In this document: positions 50,226 to 60,470 of the stretch, piece after piece | Numbering within the stretch: the first letter of the stretch is position 1 | How the letters are laid out: every line of letters begins with the position of its first letter | NCBI RefSeq assembly: GCF_003947415.1 | Contig: NZ_QHKL01000002.1 | Span: forward strand, 1,510,571-1,574,570 | Source: Amycolatopsis sp. WAC 01376 | Lineage (GTDB): Bacteria > Actinomycetota > Actinomycetes > Mycobacteriales > Pseudonocardiaceae | Direction of reading: 5' to 3' | Length of the DNA: 64,000 nucleotides | Notes under the pieces: generated by a model | What the model was told of the DNA's origin: nothing | The model's input: the letters and a program-made list of their open reading frames with translations, nothing else | Database searches by the model: none | Program-made: the position numbers and the translations under genes

Positions 50226-51614
50226 TCAGGAAAGCCGCGCCAGCGTCTCCGGCTTCAGCAGCTTCGCCAGTACCTCGGCGGGCAGAAGGCCCTTCTCGAC
50301 GACGAGTTCCGCCACCCCGCGCCCGGTCTCGAGGGCCTCCTTGGCGATCTCGGTAGCCGCCGCGTACCCGATGGCCGGATTCAGCGCGGTCACCAGCCCG
50401 ATCGAGTTCTCGACGTAGCCTCGCATCACGTCGGCGTTCGCGGTGATCCCGGAGACGCACCGCCGCGCCAGCACCAGGCAGGCCGACCGCAGATGCGTGA
50501 TGCTCTCCGAAAGCGAGTGCAGGATCAGCGGTTCGAACGCGTTGAGCTGCAACTGCCCGGCCTCGGCCGCCATCGTGATGGCGACGTCGTTGCCGATGAC
50601 CTCGAACGCGACCTGGTTGACCACCTCGGGGATCACCGGGTTGATCTTGCCGGGCATGATCGACGATCCTGCCTGCACCGGCGGCAGGTTGATCTCGTTG
50701 AATCCGGCCCGCGGCCCGGACGAGAGCAGCCGCAGGTCGTTGCAGCTCTTCGAGAGCTTCACCGCGATCCGTTTGAGCACACCGGAAAGGTGCACGAACG
50801 CCCCGCAGTCCTGCGTCGCCTCGATGAGGTCCGCCGCGGTCACGACGGGCAGCCCGGTGATCTCGCGCAGGTGCGCGACGGCGGCTTCGGCGTATCCGGG
50901 CGCGGCGTTGAGGCCGGTGCCGATCGCGGTCGCGCCGAGGTTGATCTCGTGCAGCAGTGCCACCGCCTCGGTGAGCCGCAGCCGGTCTTCGCCGAGCATC
51001 ACCGCGTACGTCCCGAATTCCTGCCCCAGCGTCATCGGGACCGCGTCCTGCAACTGCGTGCGGCCCATCTTCAGCAGATCGTGGAACTCGACGGCCTTGG
51101 CCGCGAAAGCCTGCTCCAGCACGACCATCGCCTCGGCCAGTTCATGGACGGCGATGATCGTCGCGACGTTGACCGCGGTCGGGTACGCGTCGTTGGTCGA
51201 CTGCCCGAGGTTCACGTGCTCGTTCGGGTGCACGCGGGCGTAGTCGCCCTTCTCGTGCCCGAGCAGTTCGAGCGCGCGATTCGCGATCACCTCGTTGGCG
51301 TTCATGTTCGTCGACGTGCCCGCGCCACCCTGGATGACGTCGACGACGAACTGATCGTGCAGCGCGCCTTCGCGGATTTCGCGGCAGGCCCGGCGGATCG
51401 CGTCGGCGACGTCCGGCTCCAGCAGGCCGAGGTCGGCGTTGGCGTTGGCGGCGGCCTCCTTGACCGAGGCGAGCGCCTCGATCAGATGCGGATACGCGGA
51501 GATCGCGGTCCCGGTGATGGGGAAGTTCTCCCTGGCGCGGGCGGTGTGCACACCCCAGTAGGCGTCGGCGGGGACTTCCTTGTCGCCAAGCAGATCGTGT
51601 TCCACGCGGTGCAT
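50226..51614 (-). CDS. aspA: Aspartate ammonia-lyase
   Basis: A 462-residue aspartase/fumarase-superfamily enzyme. The signature GSSIMPGKINPVI (about 316-328) is the mobile catalytic loop, and conserved regions TSTNMNANEV (about 99) and THLRSACL (about 371) support it. The aspartase reading (aspartate to fumarate plus ammonia) rests on linkage to an asparaginase and an amino-acid permease; class-II fumarase is the main alternative. ATG 51614 has GAGGAG seven bases upstream. Last gene of the operon. Confidence 0.9.
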   Translation of the reverse strand: MHRVEHDLLGDKEVPADAYWGVHTARARENFPITGTAISAYPHLIEALASVKEAAANANADLGLLEPDVADAIRRACREIREGALHDQFVVDVIQGGAGTSTNMNANEVIANRALELLGHEKGDYARVHPNEHVNLGQSTNDAYPTAVNVATIIAVHELAEAMVVLEQAFAAKAVEFHDLLKMGRTQLQDAVPMTLGQEFGTYAVMLGEDRLRLTEAVALLHEINLGATAIGTGLNAAPGYAEAAVAHLREITGLPVVTAADLIEATQDCGAFVHLSGVLKRIAVKLSKSCNDLRLLSSGPRAGFNEINLPPVQAGSSIMPGKINPVIPEVVNQVAFEVIGNDVAITMAAEAGQLQLNAFEPLILHSLSESITHLRSACLVLARRCVSGITANADVMRGYVENSIGLVTALNPAIGYAAATEIAKEALETGRGVAELVVEKGLLPAEVLAKLLKPETLARLS

Positions 51615-51624
51615 CGAAAGCTCC

Positions 51625-52578
51625 TCAGGCGGCGAGATGGAGTTCGGCCAGCGCGCCCGTCACGCGCAGGCCGGGGGTCGGTTCCAGCACGTCCGGATCG
51701 ACACCGCACAGCGCGAGCGCGGCGGCGAGCACCGGCCGCCGCGCACGGTCGCCGCCGTCGGCGATCTTGATCGCGATCGCCGTGCCGTCCGGCAGGGCGG
51801 CGACCTGGACAGCTTCGAAACCGTCCTTGGCGATCAGCCCGGGCACCGCGCGCATGAGCGCGGTGACGTCGCGACGGGTACCGGCGACCAGTTCCGGATG
51901 CTTCCGGATCCCTTCGGCCACAAGACCTTCCGGCGTACCCGGGGCCGCCGCCGCGATCTTGCCGACAGCGGTGGCGAGACCGCGCAAAGAAACCGCGAAC
52001 AGGGGAGCGCCGCAGCCGTCGACGGCGACCTTCGGGATCCGTTGCCCCGTCAGCTCCTCGACGCATTCCGCGATCGCGCGCTGCAACGGATGGGCGGGAT
52101 CAAGATAGTCCTTTGTGGACCAGTCGTGCAGGCGGCAGGTCGCGAGCATCGCCGCGTGCTTGCCGGAGCAGTTGTGCGCCAGCCTCGAAGCGGTCCGTCC
52201 CGACGCGATCCAGGCGTCGCGCTCGACCGGATCGAACGGCAGATCCTCCGGTGTCCGCAGGTCTTCCGCGGTGAGCCCGGCACCGTCGAGGGTGTTGCGC
52301 ACCTCGGCAAGGTGGATCTCCTCGCCGGAGTGGCTGGCCGCGCCGACGGCGAACCCGGCGGCGCTCAGCTTGACCCCGAGTCGCGCCATCGCCGCGGCCT
52401 GCAAGGGCTTCGCCGCCGAACGCGGATAGAACGCCGCCTCGACGTCGCCCGCGGCGAACAGCACACGGCCGTCGGGGGCGAGGACCACGGCCGAACCGTG
52501 GTGCACCCCCTCGACCATTCCGTCGCGGAGGAGGTGCACCAGCGGTTCGTGAGCGGGAACGCGGAGCTCGGGGATCAC
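51625..52578 (-). CDS. L-asparaginase II family
   Basis: A 317-residue asparaginase of the PF06089 (AnsII-like) group. Segments [12 protein letters not shown] (about residue 51), [17 protein letters not shown] (about 133) and [10 protein letters not shown] (about 178) are the conserved Ser/Lys/Cys-rich sites of this family. It hydrolyses asparagine to aspartate, feeding the adjacent aspartase ten bases downstream. The GTG start overlaps the permease stop by four bases. Confidence 0.9.
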   Translation of the reverse strand: MIPELRVPAHEPLVHLLRDGMVEGVHHGSAVVLAPDGRVLFAAGDVEAAFYPRSAAKPLQAAAMARLGVKLSAAGFAVGAASHSGEEIHLAEVRNTLDGAGLTAEDLRTPEDLPFDPVERDAWIASGRTASRLAHNCSGKHAAMLATCRLHDWSTKDYLDPAHPLQRAIAECVEELTGQRIPKVAVDGCGAPLFAVSLRGLATAVGKIAAAAPGTPEGLVAEGIRKHPELVAGTRRDVTALMRAVPGLIAKDGFEAVQVAALPDGTAIAIKIADGGDRARRPVLAAALALCGVDPDVLEPTPGLRVTGALAELHLAA

Positions 52579-54014
52579 AGCTTCGTCTTTTCGAAGACGT
52601 CCATGTTGATCCGCTTGCGGACCCCGAACCAGCCCGCCACCAGCGCGAGCCCGATGATCGGCAGGCAGTACAGGGTGATCCGGCCGGTCTCGTCGAAGCC
52701 CATCAGCACCACGACCGCGGCGAGGAAGATCAGCGTCGCGATCTCGGTGTAGGGCGAGAACGGCAGGCGGTACGACGGCCGCTCGACCTCGCCGCGATTC
52801 GCCTTGCGCACGAACATCAGATGCGACAGCACGATGATCGCCCAGGTGCCGAGGATGCCGATGGCGGCGAAGTTCAGCACGATCTCGAAGGCCTGGCTCG
52901 GCACGACGGCGTTCAGGCCGACACCGACCACGCAGACCGCGGAAGTGAGCAGGATCCCGCCGTAGGGCACGTGGTTCTTGTTCATCACGCCGGTGAACTT
53001 CGGCGCGGATCCGGCCAGCGACATCGAACGCAGGATGCGGCCGGTGGAGTAAAGGCCCGAGTTGAGGCTGGACAGCGCCGCGGTCAGCACCACCAGGTTC
53101 ATCACGTTGCCTGCCTGCGGCACCCCGATATGCGAAAGCACGGTGACGAACGGGCTCTCGTTCTTCGAGTAGGAATCCCACGGCATCAGCATCGCCAGCA
53201 GGACCACCGAGCCGACGTAGAAGATCCCGATCCGCCACATGATCGAGTTGATCGCCTTGGGCATGATCTTGCGCGGGTTCTCCGTCTCGCCGGCGGCGAC
53301 ACCGACCAGCTCGACCGACGCGTAGGCGAACACGACACCCTGGACGATCAGCACCATCGGCAGCAGGCCCGCGGGGAAGATCCCGCCGTGGTCGGAGATC
53401 AGCGAGAAGCCCGGCGTGGTGCCGTCGATCGGCTGCTGCGTGACCAGCAGGAAGATCCCGATCCCCATGAACGTCACCAGCGCGGCGACCTTGATGATGG
53501 CGAACCAGAACTCCATCTCGCCGAACAGTTTCACCGACACCATGTTCAGCGCCAGCACCACCGCGAGCGCGATGAGCGCCAGCACCCACTGCGGGATCGG
53601 CGTGAAGAAGGACCAGAAATGCGCGTACAGCGCGATCGCGGTGATATCCGCGATACCGGTCGTCGACCAGTTCAGGAAGTGCATCCAGCCCGCGACGAAA
53701 GCGCCCTTCTCACCCATGAATTCCCGGGCGTAGGAAACGAAGGCGCCGGAGGAGGGGCGGTACAGGATGAGTTCGCCGAGCGAGCGAACCACGAAGAACG
53801 CGAAAAGGCCGCAGACCGCGTACACGATCGCGAGCGCCGGGCCTGCCTGCGCGAGCCGACCGCCCGCGCCGAGGAACAGGCCGGTGCCGATGGCGCCGCC
53901 GATCGCGATCATGTTGACGTGGCGGGGTTTCAGCGCCTTGTCGTAGCCGGCGTCTCCGGCGTCGGCGGGCACCGGCGCGGATTTGCCGTCCGCGCTGAGG
54001 GTCTGTTCGGTCAC
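52575..54014 (-). CDS. ansP: Amino-acid permease, probably asparagine (AnsP-like)
   Basis: A 479-residue APC-family transporter with 12 membrane helices. Consensus [13 protein letters not shown] in helix 1, the [18 protein letters not shown] segment, and [20 protein letters not shown] in the central loop. Linkage to asparaginase and aspartase points to asparagine as substrate. GTG start at 54014, four bases after the GntR stop. Confidence 0.88.
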   Translation of the reverse strand: MTEQTLSADGKSAPVPADAGDAGYDKALKPRHVNMIAIGGAIGTGLFLGAGGRLAQAGPALAIVYAVCGLFAFFVVRSLGELILYRPSSGAFVSYAREFMGEKGAFVAGWMHFLNWSTTGIADITAIALYAHFWSFFTPIPQWVLALIALAVVLALNMVSVKLFGEMEFWFAIIKVAALVTFMGIGIFLLVTQQPIDGTTPGFSLISDHGGIFPAGLLPMVLIVQGVVFAYASVELVGVAAGETENPRKIMPKAINSIMWRIGIFYVGSVVLLAMLMPWDSYSKNESPFVTVLSHIGVPQAGNVMNLVVLTAALSSLNSGLYSTGRILRSMSLAGSAPKFTGVMNKNHVPYGGILLTSAVCVVGVGLNAVVPSQAFEIVLNFAAIGILGTWAIIVLSHLMFVRKANRGEVERPSYRLPFSPYTEIATLIFLAAVVVLMGFDETGRITLYCLPIIGLALVAGWFGVRKRINMDVFEKTKL

Positions 54015-54018
54015 GAGT

Positions 54019-54747
54019 TCAGTCGTCCTTGTTCTGGTGCGTGGCGTGGCCCGGCCGCACGATGGTGGTGAGCGCGGTCTCGACGTGTTCGAGATGCGCG
54101 GTCATCGCCGCGACGGCGTCCGCTTCGGAGCCGGCGGCGATGGCGGTGACGATCTCACGGTGCTCGGTGTTCGAGCGGGTCCGACGGCCACCCAATTGGT
54201 TGAGAAATGACGACTGGCGCGCCAGCGCGTCCCGGATCTCTTCGATGACCTTGCCGAACACCGGATTGCCCGAGGCCTGGGCGATGGTGATGTGGAACAG
54301 CGAATCCAGCGCCACCCACGCGGTGTTGTCGGTTTCGAGGTCCATGCGCTCGACGAGGTGACCGAGCAGATCCAGGTCGTCGGTGCTGCGGCGCACGGCC
54401 GCGTAGCCGGCGACCGGGATCTCGACATGTCGCCGGACCTCGAACAGGTCACGGGCCGAGTAGGTCCCGAAGGTGGGGTTCTCGACCGGCCCGGTGGCGG
54501 TCACGAAGGTACCCTTGCCCGTTTTGGACACGGTGAGCCCGAGTGCCTGAAGTCCCCGCAGTGCTTCGCGGACGACCGAGCGGCTGACCTCGAACTCCTT
54601 GCCGAGCGCGGATTCCGACGGCAGTTTCTCCCCGACGGGATACTCGCCGCGCTCGATGGCGCCGCGGAGGTGGGCCAGAACGGCCTCCATCGCGCTGACG
54701 CGTCGTGGACCACCGTGTCCGGCTGTCTGGCTGTCAGACAGGTTCAT
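54019..54747 (-). CDS. GntR/FadR-subfamily regulator of the Asn operon
   Basis: A 242-residue GntR regulator. [33 protein letters not shown] (about 42-71) and an FCD effector domain with metal-site residues in [14 protein letters not shown] and [10 protein letters not shown]. First gene of the permease-asparaginase-aspartase operon, so it should respond to asparagine, aspartate or fumarate. The first codons overlap an inverted repeat CTGTCTG/CAGACAG, likely its own operator. Confidence 0.9.
   Translation of the reverse strand: MNLSDSQTAGHGGPRRVSAMEAVLAHLRGAIERGEYPVGEKLPSESALGKEFEVSRSVVREALRGLQALGLTVSKTGKGTFVTATGPVENPTFGTYSARDLFEVRRHVEIPVAGYAAVRRSTDDLDLLGHLVERMDLETDNTAWVALDSLFHITIAQASGNPVFGKVIEEIRDALARQSSFLNQLGGRRTRSNTEHREIVTAIAAGSEADAVAAMTAHLEHVETALTTIVRPGHATHQNKDD
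54723..54741. promoter_or_regulatory. Candidate GntR operator at its own start
   Basis: CTGTCTG-GCTGT-CAGACAG is a perfect 7-5-7 inverted repeat covering codons 3-8 of the regulator. Such placement allows autoregulation as a roadblock. No other copy was found in the window. Confidence 0.5.
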
Positions 54748-55064
54748 GAGACGAGATCGTGCGGTCGGTCCAACGCTTTGTCAAGAGATCGGCCGAGGGC
54801 ACCGATCCAGCCTGCGAGGTCCGCTTCGATGGGGTAATCGCCAACCCGTACTGCAGGCTTCTACGGCTGTGAACCTCTGGCGCGGCAGCGTTCTTGCCTT
54901 CTGAGGTGCTGAGCGTCACATCGTCGCGCGACCCCTGGGCACCCGGCACAGGATCGCCCGTGCGCCATGTCCTGAAGGGCACCTTTGAGACGTTCAACGT
55001 CTTAAAGGTGCCCTTCAGGACCTCATCGCGGGGGCTCTGCGCACATCGCGAGCGGCCCCCAGCC
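54748..55064. repeat. Intergenic region with 26-bp palindrome
   Basis: The 317-base gap between the GntR start and the Ddn-like stop has no gene. Bases 54969-54994 pair with 54996-55021 with one mismatch around a single base (core CCTGAAGGGCACCTTT, centre ACGTTCAACGT). It lies 44 bases after the Ddn-like stop as its probable terminator. Confidence 0.7.
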
Positions 55065-55466
55065 TCACACCCGCTTGAGCGCGATCACCGGGAACGGCCT
55101 GCTGGTCTTCGCCTGATGCTCGGCCAGCCGCGGGAACGCCTTCGCCTGCTTCGCGAACAGACGGTCCCGAGCCGCTCCGGTGACTTCGATCGCGTGAGCG
55201 GTGAAGCTCTCTCCGTCCGCCTCGACGTCGACAGACGGCTCCGAGATCAGGTTGCGATACCAGTCCGGATGCGCGGGTGCGCCTCCGTTGGCGGCGAAGA
55301 CGACGTAGCGGTCGTCGTCGGCCAAGAACAGCATCGGCGTCACGTGCCGCCGTCCGGTGCGGGCGCCGGTGGTGGTGAGCAGCAGGGTCGGGAGGCCATC
55401 GCCGTGGCGGCCGTTCGCGCGGAACTCCGCGATCACGTGTTCGTTCATGGCCTGCAGGTCGATCAT
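55065..55466 (-). CDS. F420-dependent (Ddn-like) oxidoreductase
   Basis: A 133-residue protein of the deazaflavin-dependent nitroreductase (Ddn) split-barrel family. The F420-binding segment LLLTTTGARTGRRHVTPML (29-47) and DRYVVFAANGGAPAHPDWYRNL (53-74) are typical. Mycobacterial relatives reduce quinones or nitroimidazoles with reduced F420. ATG 55466 has GGAGAG six bases upstream. Confidence 0.9.
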   Translation of the reverse strand: MIDLQAMNEHVIAEFRANGRHGDGLPTLLLTTTGARTGRRHVTPMLFLADDDRYVVFAANGGAPAHPDWYRNLISEPSVDVEADGESFTAHAIEVTGAARDRLFAKQAKAFPRLAEHQAKTSRPFPVIALKRV

Positions 55467-55598
55467 CAACTCTCCGGGCGGCTCGGTGATCTTGGCGGCT
55501 GGTCAGTCTGCACATCCACGCCCAGGTCGGCAACCATTTTTCGATCCTCGCAGCTCACGACTTCCGAAACTGTCGGTAGTGGTGGCGATACTGATCCC

Positions 55599-56684
55599 GT
55601 GTCCCCCGTCAGCCGCGGCCGCAAGCCCGCCAAACGACCGAAGAGCCGGCGCTCCCTCCGGCCACGTCCGCCTCTGGACGTGGCCAGGGTGGAGCGCTGG
55701 CCGAAGCTGCTCCACGGCCCGATCGAACTGTCGGACTGTGTGGTCCAAGGCCAGGTGGATCAGGACCTCGTGGTCCTGGCCGCCAAGCTGACCGCGGGCA
55801 AACGCTCGGTCGGTGTCGAGGTGGTGGTCAACGATCGCGAGGTCGACGTGATCGAACTCCACGCCGTTCCCGAGGACGCCCTGGCGGTTCTCCGCAACGG
55901 CTTCGAAGTCACCGAGGCACCGCTGACACCCGAGGAGTTCCGGAGCCAGGTCGAAGCGGCGCTGATCGCCAAAGCGGACCGCGACGCCTGGTTTCGGGAG
56001 AGGGTCCCCGAGCTCTTGAAACTGGGGACCGATCCGAGGCCCGAGCTGCCCGAGCGCGCGGTCCAGCTGCGCCGATGGCTCGGCCTTCCCGCCTACGAAC
56101 CGCTGCCCCGCGTGTCATCGGCCGATCCGTTGCCGCTCGTCCTGCCCCCACCCGTGCCGGTCACCGGATTCAGGCTGGCGGTCGCGCTGGCCGAGCCGGA
56201 CGACGCGATCTGGCGACGGCTCGAAGTCCGCTCCGACGTCACCCTCGCCGGACTGCACCGGATCCTCGCGGCCGCGTTCGACCGTGACGAACGGGAGTAT
56301 CACCGGTTCGAGACCGCGTACGGAGGCTTCAGCGTCGACTCGCAGAGCGGTGAAGGCGACCGTTTCGACGACGAAGTGACACTCGGCCAGGTCATCACAT
56401 CGCCAGGCCACCGGCTCGTCTACGAGGCGGAGGGCTGGAGGCACTGGATTCGCATCGAGCAGCTGGTCGCCCTCCCCGAAGCACCGAGCTGTCTCGACGG
56501 CGAACGCGCCGCGCCTCCGGCCGAGTGCGAGGACCACCAGAGCTACGAGATGTTGCTGGAGGCACTGCGGGATCCGTACGACGAAGAGAACGAGGAACTG
56601 CTCGAAGAGCTCGGCGGCTACGGCTTCGATCCGGAATGGTTCGACAAGGAGGTGGTCGACGAGCGGCTTGCCCGGCTGGGCTGA
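55599..56684 (+). CDS. Plasmid pRiA4b ORF-3-like protein
   Basis: A 361-residue protein. The C-terminal half (about 185-335) is a pRiA4b ORF-3 (IS1096 TnpR-like) domain: AEPDDAIWRRLEVRSDVTLAGLH, then YHRFETAYGG and YEAEGWRHWIRIEQL. The family sits on mobile elements and chromosomes; function is unclear. The N-terminal half is a less conserved helical region. GTG 55599 lies six bases after GATACT, a possible leaderless start. It has no transposase beside it. Confidence 0.75.
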   Translation: MSPVSRGRKPAKRPKSRRSLRPRPPLDVARVERWPKLLHGPIELSDCVVQGQVDQDLVVLAAKLTAGKRSVGVEVVVNDREVDVIELHAVPEDALAVLRNGFEVTEAPLTPEEFRSQVEAALIAKADRDAWFRERVPELLKLGTDPRPELPERAVQLRRWLGLPAYEPLPRVSSADPLPLVLPPPVPVTGFRLAVALAEPDDAIWRRLEVRSDVTLAGLHRILAAAFDRDEREYHRFETAYGGFSVDSQSGEGDRFDDEVTLGQVITSPGHRLVYEAEGWRHWIRIEQLVALPEAPSCLDGERAAPPAECEDHQSYEMLLEALRDPYDEENEELLEELGGYGFDPEWFDKEVVDERLARLG

Positions 56685-56885
56685 TCCGGCGCCCCGTTCG
56701 GGGGTAACCGAGGTCATCGCGAACCGCGCCGCGTCGGTGCTTGGCGGCGGCCGGGCAGAGGGGGAGACTGGCCCTCGCCGGGGTGCCATCCCGCTCGGGC
56801 GCCGTCGAACCTCGGCGCATAAGGTGGGAGGACCGGCCCGCGTCAAGCAGCCAGGGATCCGTCTGCCTAGGGGAGGTTTTCGCTG

Positions 56886-59800
56886 GTGTCGAACGATTCC
56901 TTCGTCCACCTGCATGTGCACACCGAGTACTCGATGCTCGACGGTGCGGCGAAGATCGCCCCCTTGTTCAAGGAGGCGGCGCGCCTGGGCATGCCCGCGG
57001 TCGGCATGACCGACCACGGCAACATGTACGGCGCGGACGAGTTCTACCAGCAGGCGGTCAAACACGACCTCAAGCCGATCATCGGCATCGAGGCCTACGT
57101 CGCGCCGGAGAGCCGCTTCCACAAGAAGCCGGTCTTCTGGGGACAGTCGAACCAGCGTGGCGCCGACGAGCTCGGTGAAGGCGGCGACGTCTCCGGCGCC
57201 GGCGCGTACACGCACATGACGATGCTCGCCGAGAACTCCACCGGCCTGCGCAACCTGTTCAAGCTCTCCTCGCTCGCGAGCATGCAGGGTTACTACCGCA
57301 AGCCCCGGATGGACCGCGAGCTGATCGCGGAGAACCACGAAGGCATCATCGCGACCACCGGCTGTCCCTCGGGCGAGGTGCAGACGCGGCTGCGCCTGGG
57401 GCAGCGCACCGAGGCGATCCAGGCCGCGTCGGACTACAAGGACATCTTCGGCGCCGACAACTTCTTCCTCGAGCTGATGGACCACGGGCTGCCGATCGAG
57501 CGGTCGGTCCGTGAAGGCCTGCTCGAGGTCGGCAAGCTGCTCGACCTCAAGCCGCTGGCCACCAACGACTCGCACTACGTCACCAAGGACCAGGCCGACA
57601 CCCACTCCGCGTTGCTGTGCGTGCAGGCGGGCAAGACGCTGAACGACCCGAACCGGTTCAAGTTCGACGGCGACGGCTACTACCTGAAGTCGGCCGCCGA
57701 CATGCGGGAGTACTGGGACAAGGAGGTCCCCGGCGCCGCCGACTCGACGCTGCTGATCGCCGAGCGCGTCGAGTCCTACAAGGACGTGTACACGCACAAG
57801 GACCGGCTGCCGTTCTTCGAGGTCCCCGAGGGCTACGACCAGGGCACCTGGCTCCGGGAAGAGGTCGCGCGCGGCCTCAAGTGGCGGTACCCGGACGGCG
57901 TCCCGGACCCGTACTACAACGAGCGCATCGAGATCGAGCTCGACGTCATCATCGGGAAGGGCTTCCCCGCCTACTTCCTGATCGTCGCCGACCTCATCAA
58001 CTACGCCCGTAAGGTCGGCATCCGCGTCGGTCCCGGCCGTGGTTCCGCCGCCGGCTCGCTGGTCGCGTACGTCCTCGGTATCACCAACCTGGACCCGATC
58101 CCGCAGAAGCTGCTGTTCGAGCGGTTCCTGAACCCCGAGCGCGTCTCGATGCCCGATATCGACATCGACTTCGACGACCGTCGCCGCGGCGAGATGATCC
58201 GCTACGCCACCGAAAAGTACGGCGTGGACAAGGTCGCGCAGGTCATCACCTTCGGCACCATTAAGACCAAGGCGGCCATCAAGGACTCCGCCCGGGTCCA
58301 CTTCGGCCAGCCGGGCTACGCGATCGCGGACCGGATCTCGAAGGCGCTGCCGCCGCCGATCATGGCGAAGGACATCCCGCTCTCGGGCATCGTCGACTCG
58401 AAGCACGAGCGCTACGGCGAAGCGGCCGAAGTCCGCGCGCTCGTCGAGACCGACGAAGAGTGCAAGACGATCTTCGAGACCGCCCGTGGTCTCGAAGGCC
58501 TGATCCGCAACGCCGGCGTCCACGCCTGCGCGGTCATCATGTCCTGCGACCCGCTGACCGACGCCATCCCGCTGTGGCAGCGCGACGACGGTTCGATCAT
58601 CACCGGCTGGGATTACCCGTCGTGCGAGAACATCGGCCTGTTGAAGATGGACTTCCTCGGCCTGCGGAACCTCACCGTCATCGGTGACGCGATCGACAAC
58701 ATCAAGACCAACCGCGGGATCGACATCGACCTCGACACCCTCGGCGTCGAAGACCCGGAGACGTACAAGCTGCTCTCCCGCGGTGACACGCTCGGCGTGT
58801 TCCAGCTGGACGGCGGGCCCATGCGTGACCTGCTGCGCCGGATGCAGCCGACGGTGTTCGACGACATCGTGGCGGTGGGCGCGCTGTACCGCCCCGGCCC
58901 GATGGGCATGAACGCGCACAACGACTACGCCGACCGCAAGAACGCGCGGCAAAAGGTCAAACCGATCCACCCCGAGCTCGAAGAGCCCCTGAAGGAGATC
59001 CTGGCCGACACCTACGGCCTGATCGTCTATCAGGAGCAGATCATGCACATCGGCCAGAAAGTGGCCGGGTACTCGATGGGCCGCGCGGACGTGCTCCGCC
59101 GCGCGATGGGTAAGAAGAAGCAGGAAGTCCTCGAGAAGGAGTTCGTCGGCTTCGAAGAGGGGATGAAGTCGAGCGAACTTCTCCCTGGAGGCTTCTCCTC
59201 CGAGGCGATCAAAGCGCTCTGGGACACGATCCTCCCCTTCGCCGGCTACGCGTTCAACAAGAGCCACGCGGCCGCATACGGCCTGATCTCGTACTGGACC
59301 GCGTACCTCAAGGCGAACTTCACGCCGGAGTACATGGCCGCGCTGCTCACCTCGGTGGGTGACAACAAGGACAAGTCCGCGGTCTACCTCTCGGAGTGCC
59401 GCCGCCTCGGGATCAAGGTGCTCCCGCCGGACGTCAACGAGTCGGCGCTGAGGTTCGCGGCCGTCGGGGACGACATCCGCTTCGGTATGGGTGCCGTCCG
59501 CAACGTCGGCGCGAACGTCGTCGAGTCGATCATCAAGACCCGCGAGGAGAAGGGGAAGTACTCCTCCTTCACCGACTTCCTCGACAAGTCCGAACTGGTG
59601 GCCTGCAACAAGCGCGTCATCGAATCGCTGATCAAGGCCGGCGGATTCGACTCGCTGGGCAACACGCGGCTCTCGATGATCCAGGTGCACGAAGACGCGG
59701 TCGAAGCCGTGGTCCCGCTCAAACGCCAGGAGGCGATGGGGCAGTTCGACCTCTTCGGTTTCGGCGGGGACGACGACAGCGGGGACGCCGTGTCCTCGTC

Positions 59801-60470
59801 GCCGCTCGCGCATCTGAAGTTCGGGGAAGAGGAGTATCCGCGCAAGCAGCTCCTGGCCTACGAACGGGAGATGCTCGGCCTCTACGTCTCGGCGCATCCG
59901 CTGGACGGCGCCGAACGCATCCTGCGCAAACACGCGCCGCGGCCGATCGCCGCGATCCTCGCCGATCCGCCGAAGGAAGGTGAGCTGATCGTCTCCGGGC
60001 TGATCACCTCGCTGGAACGCCGGGTCAACAAGAAGGGCGAGCCCTGGGCGATCTGCACCATCGAGGACATGGACGCCTCGCTCGAGGTCCTGTACTTCCC
60101 GAAGTCCTACGCGATGTTCTCCGCCGATCTCATCGAGGACAACGCGGTGCTGGTCAAGGGCAGGGTGAACTGGCGCGAGGACAAGATGTCCATCTTCGGC
60201 GGCGGGCTCGTGCCGCTCGACCTGTCCGAGGTCGGCAACGGCGACGACGACCTGCCTCTCGTCCTCCTGGCCGCGGCGGAGAAGATCGACCAGTCGGTGG
60301 TCAGCGAACTGAAGCAGACGTTGCTGGCGCACAAGGGCGAGACCCCGGTGCACCTGAAGCTGGTCGGCAAGAACCAGACCGTGTTCGCGCTCTACGACTA
60401 TCCGGTCAAGGTGACCTCGATGCTGATCGGTGAGCTCAAGGGGATCCCCGGGATCGCCGCCAGCACCTGA
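56886..60470 (+). CDS. dnaE: DNA polymerase III alpha subunit
   Basis: A 1194-residue replicative polymerase. N-terminal PHP domain ([17 protein letters not shown]), the palm catalytic Asps in [13 protein letters not shown] (about 421-433), fingers, helix-hairpin-helix, and an OB fold near the C-terminus. The length fits the DnaE1 type. GTG 56886 has GGGGAGG nine bases upstream. It overlaps the MFS gene by one base at TGATG. Confidence 0.96.
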   Translation: MSNDSFVHLHVHTEYSMLDGAAKIAPLFKEAARLGMPAVGMTDHGNMYGADEFYQQAVKHDLKPIIGIEAYVAPESRFHKKPVFWGQSNQRGADELGEGGDVSGAGAYTHMTMLAENSTGLRNLFKLSSLASMQGYYRKPRMDRELIAENHEGIIATTGCPSGEVQTRLRLGQRTEAIQAASDYKDIFGADNFFLELMDHGLPIERSVREGLLEVGKLLDLKPLATNDSHYVTKDQADTHSALLCVQAGKTLNDPNRFKFDGDGYYLKSAADMREYWDKEVPGAADSTLLIAERVESYKDVYTHKDRLPFFEVPEGYDQGTWLREEVARGLKWRYPDGVPDPYYNERIEIELDVIIGKGFPAYFLIVADLINYARKVGIRVGPGRGSAAGSLVAYVLGITNLDPIPQKLLFERFLNPERVSMPDIDIDFDDRRRGEMIRYATEKYGVDKVAQVITFGTIKTKAAIKDSARVHFGQPGYAIADRISKALPPPIMAKDIPLSGIVDSKHERYGEAAEVRALVETDEECKTIFETARGLEGLIRNAGVHACAVIMSCDPLTDAIPLWQRDDGSIITGWDYPSCENIGLLKMDFLGLRNLTVIGDAIDNIKTNRGIDIDLDTLGVEDPETYKLLSRGDTLGVFQLDGGPMRDLLRRMQPTVFDDIVAVGALYRPGPMGMNAHNDYADRKNARQKVKPIHPELEEPLKEILADTYGLIVYQEQIMHIGQKVAGYSMGRADVLRRAMGKKKQEVLEKEFVGFEEGMKSSELLPGGFSSEAIKALWDTILPFAGYAFNKSHAAAYGLISYWTAYLKANFTPEYMAALLTSVGDNKDKSAVYLSECRRLGIKVLPPDVNESALRFAAVGDDIRFGMGAVRNVGANVVESIIKTREEKGKYSSFTDFLDKSELVACNKRVIESLIKAGGFDSLGNTRLSMIQVHEDAVEAVVPLKRQEAMGQFDLFGFGGDDDSGDAVSSSPLAHLKFGEEEYPRKQLLAYEREMLGLYVSAHPLDGAERILRKHAPRPIAAILADPPKEGELIVSGLITSLERRVNKKGEPWAICTIEDMDASLEVLYFPKSYAMFSADLIEDNAVLVKGRVNWREDKMSIFGGGLVPLDLSEVGNGDDDLPLVLLAAAEKIDQSVVSELKQTLLAHKGETPVHLKLVGKNQTVFALYDYPVKVTSMLIGELKGIPGIAAST

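Noticed and set aside
13881..54741. The inverted repeats considered as a CRISPR array
   Set aside because: The repeats are palindromes at gene ends with irregular spacing. There are no regularly spaced direct repeats with unique spacers and no cas genes.
56115..60353. A 1412-codon open frame antisense to dnaE
   Set aside because: It is a shadow: long antisense frames arise in high-GC coding sequence. Its composition (Arg/Val/His-rich, low complexity) is not protein-like, and dnaE on the other strand has all its motifs.
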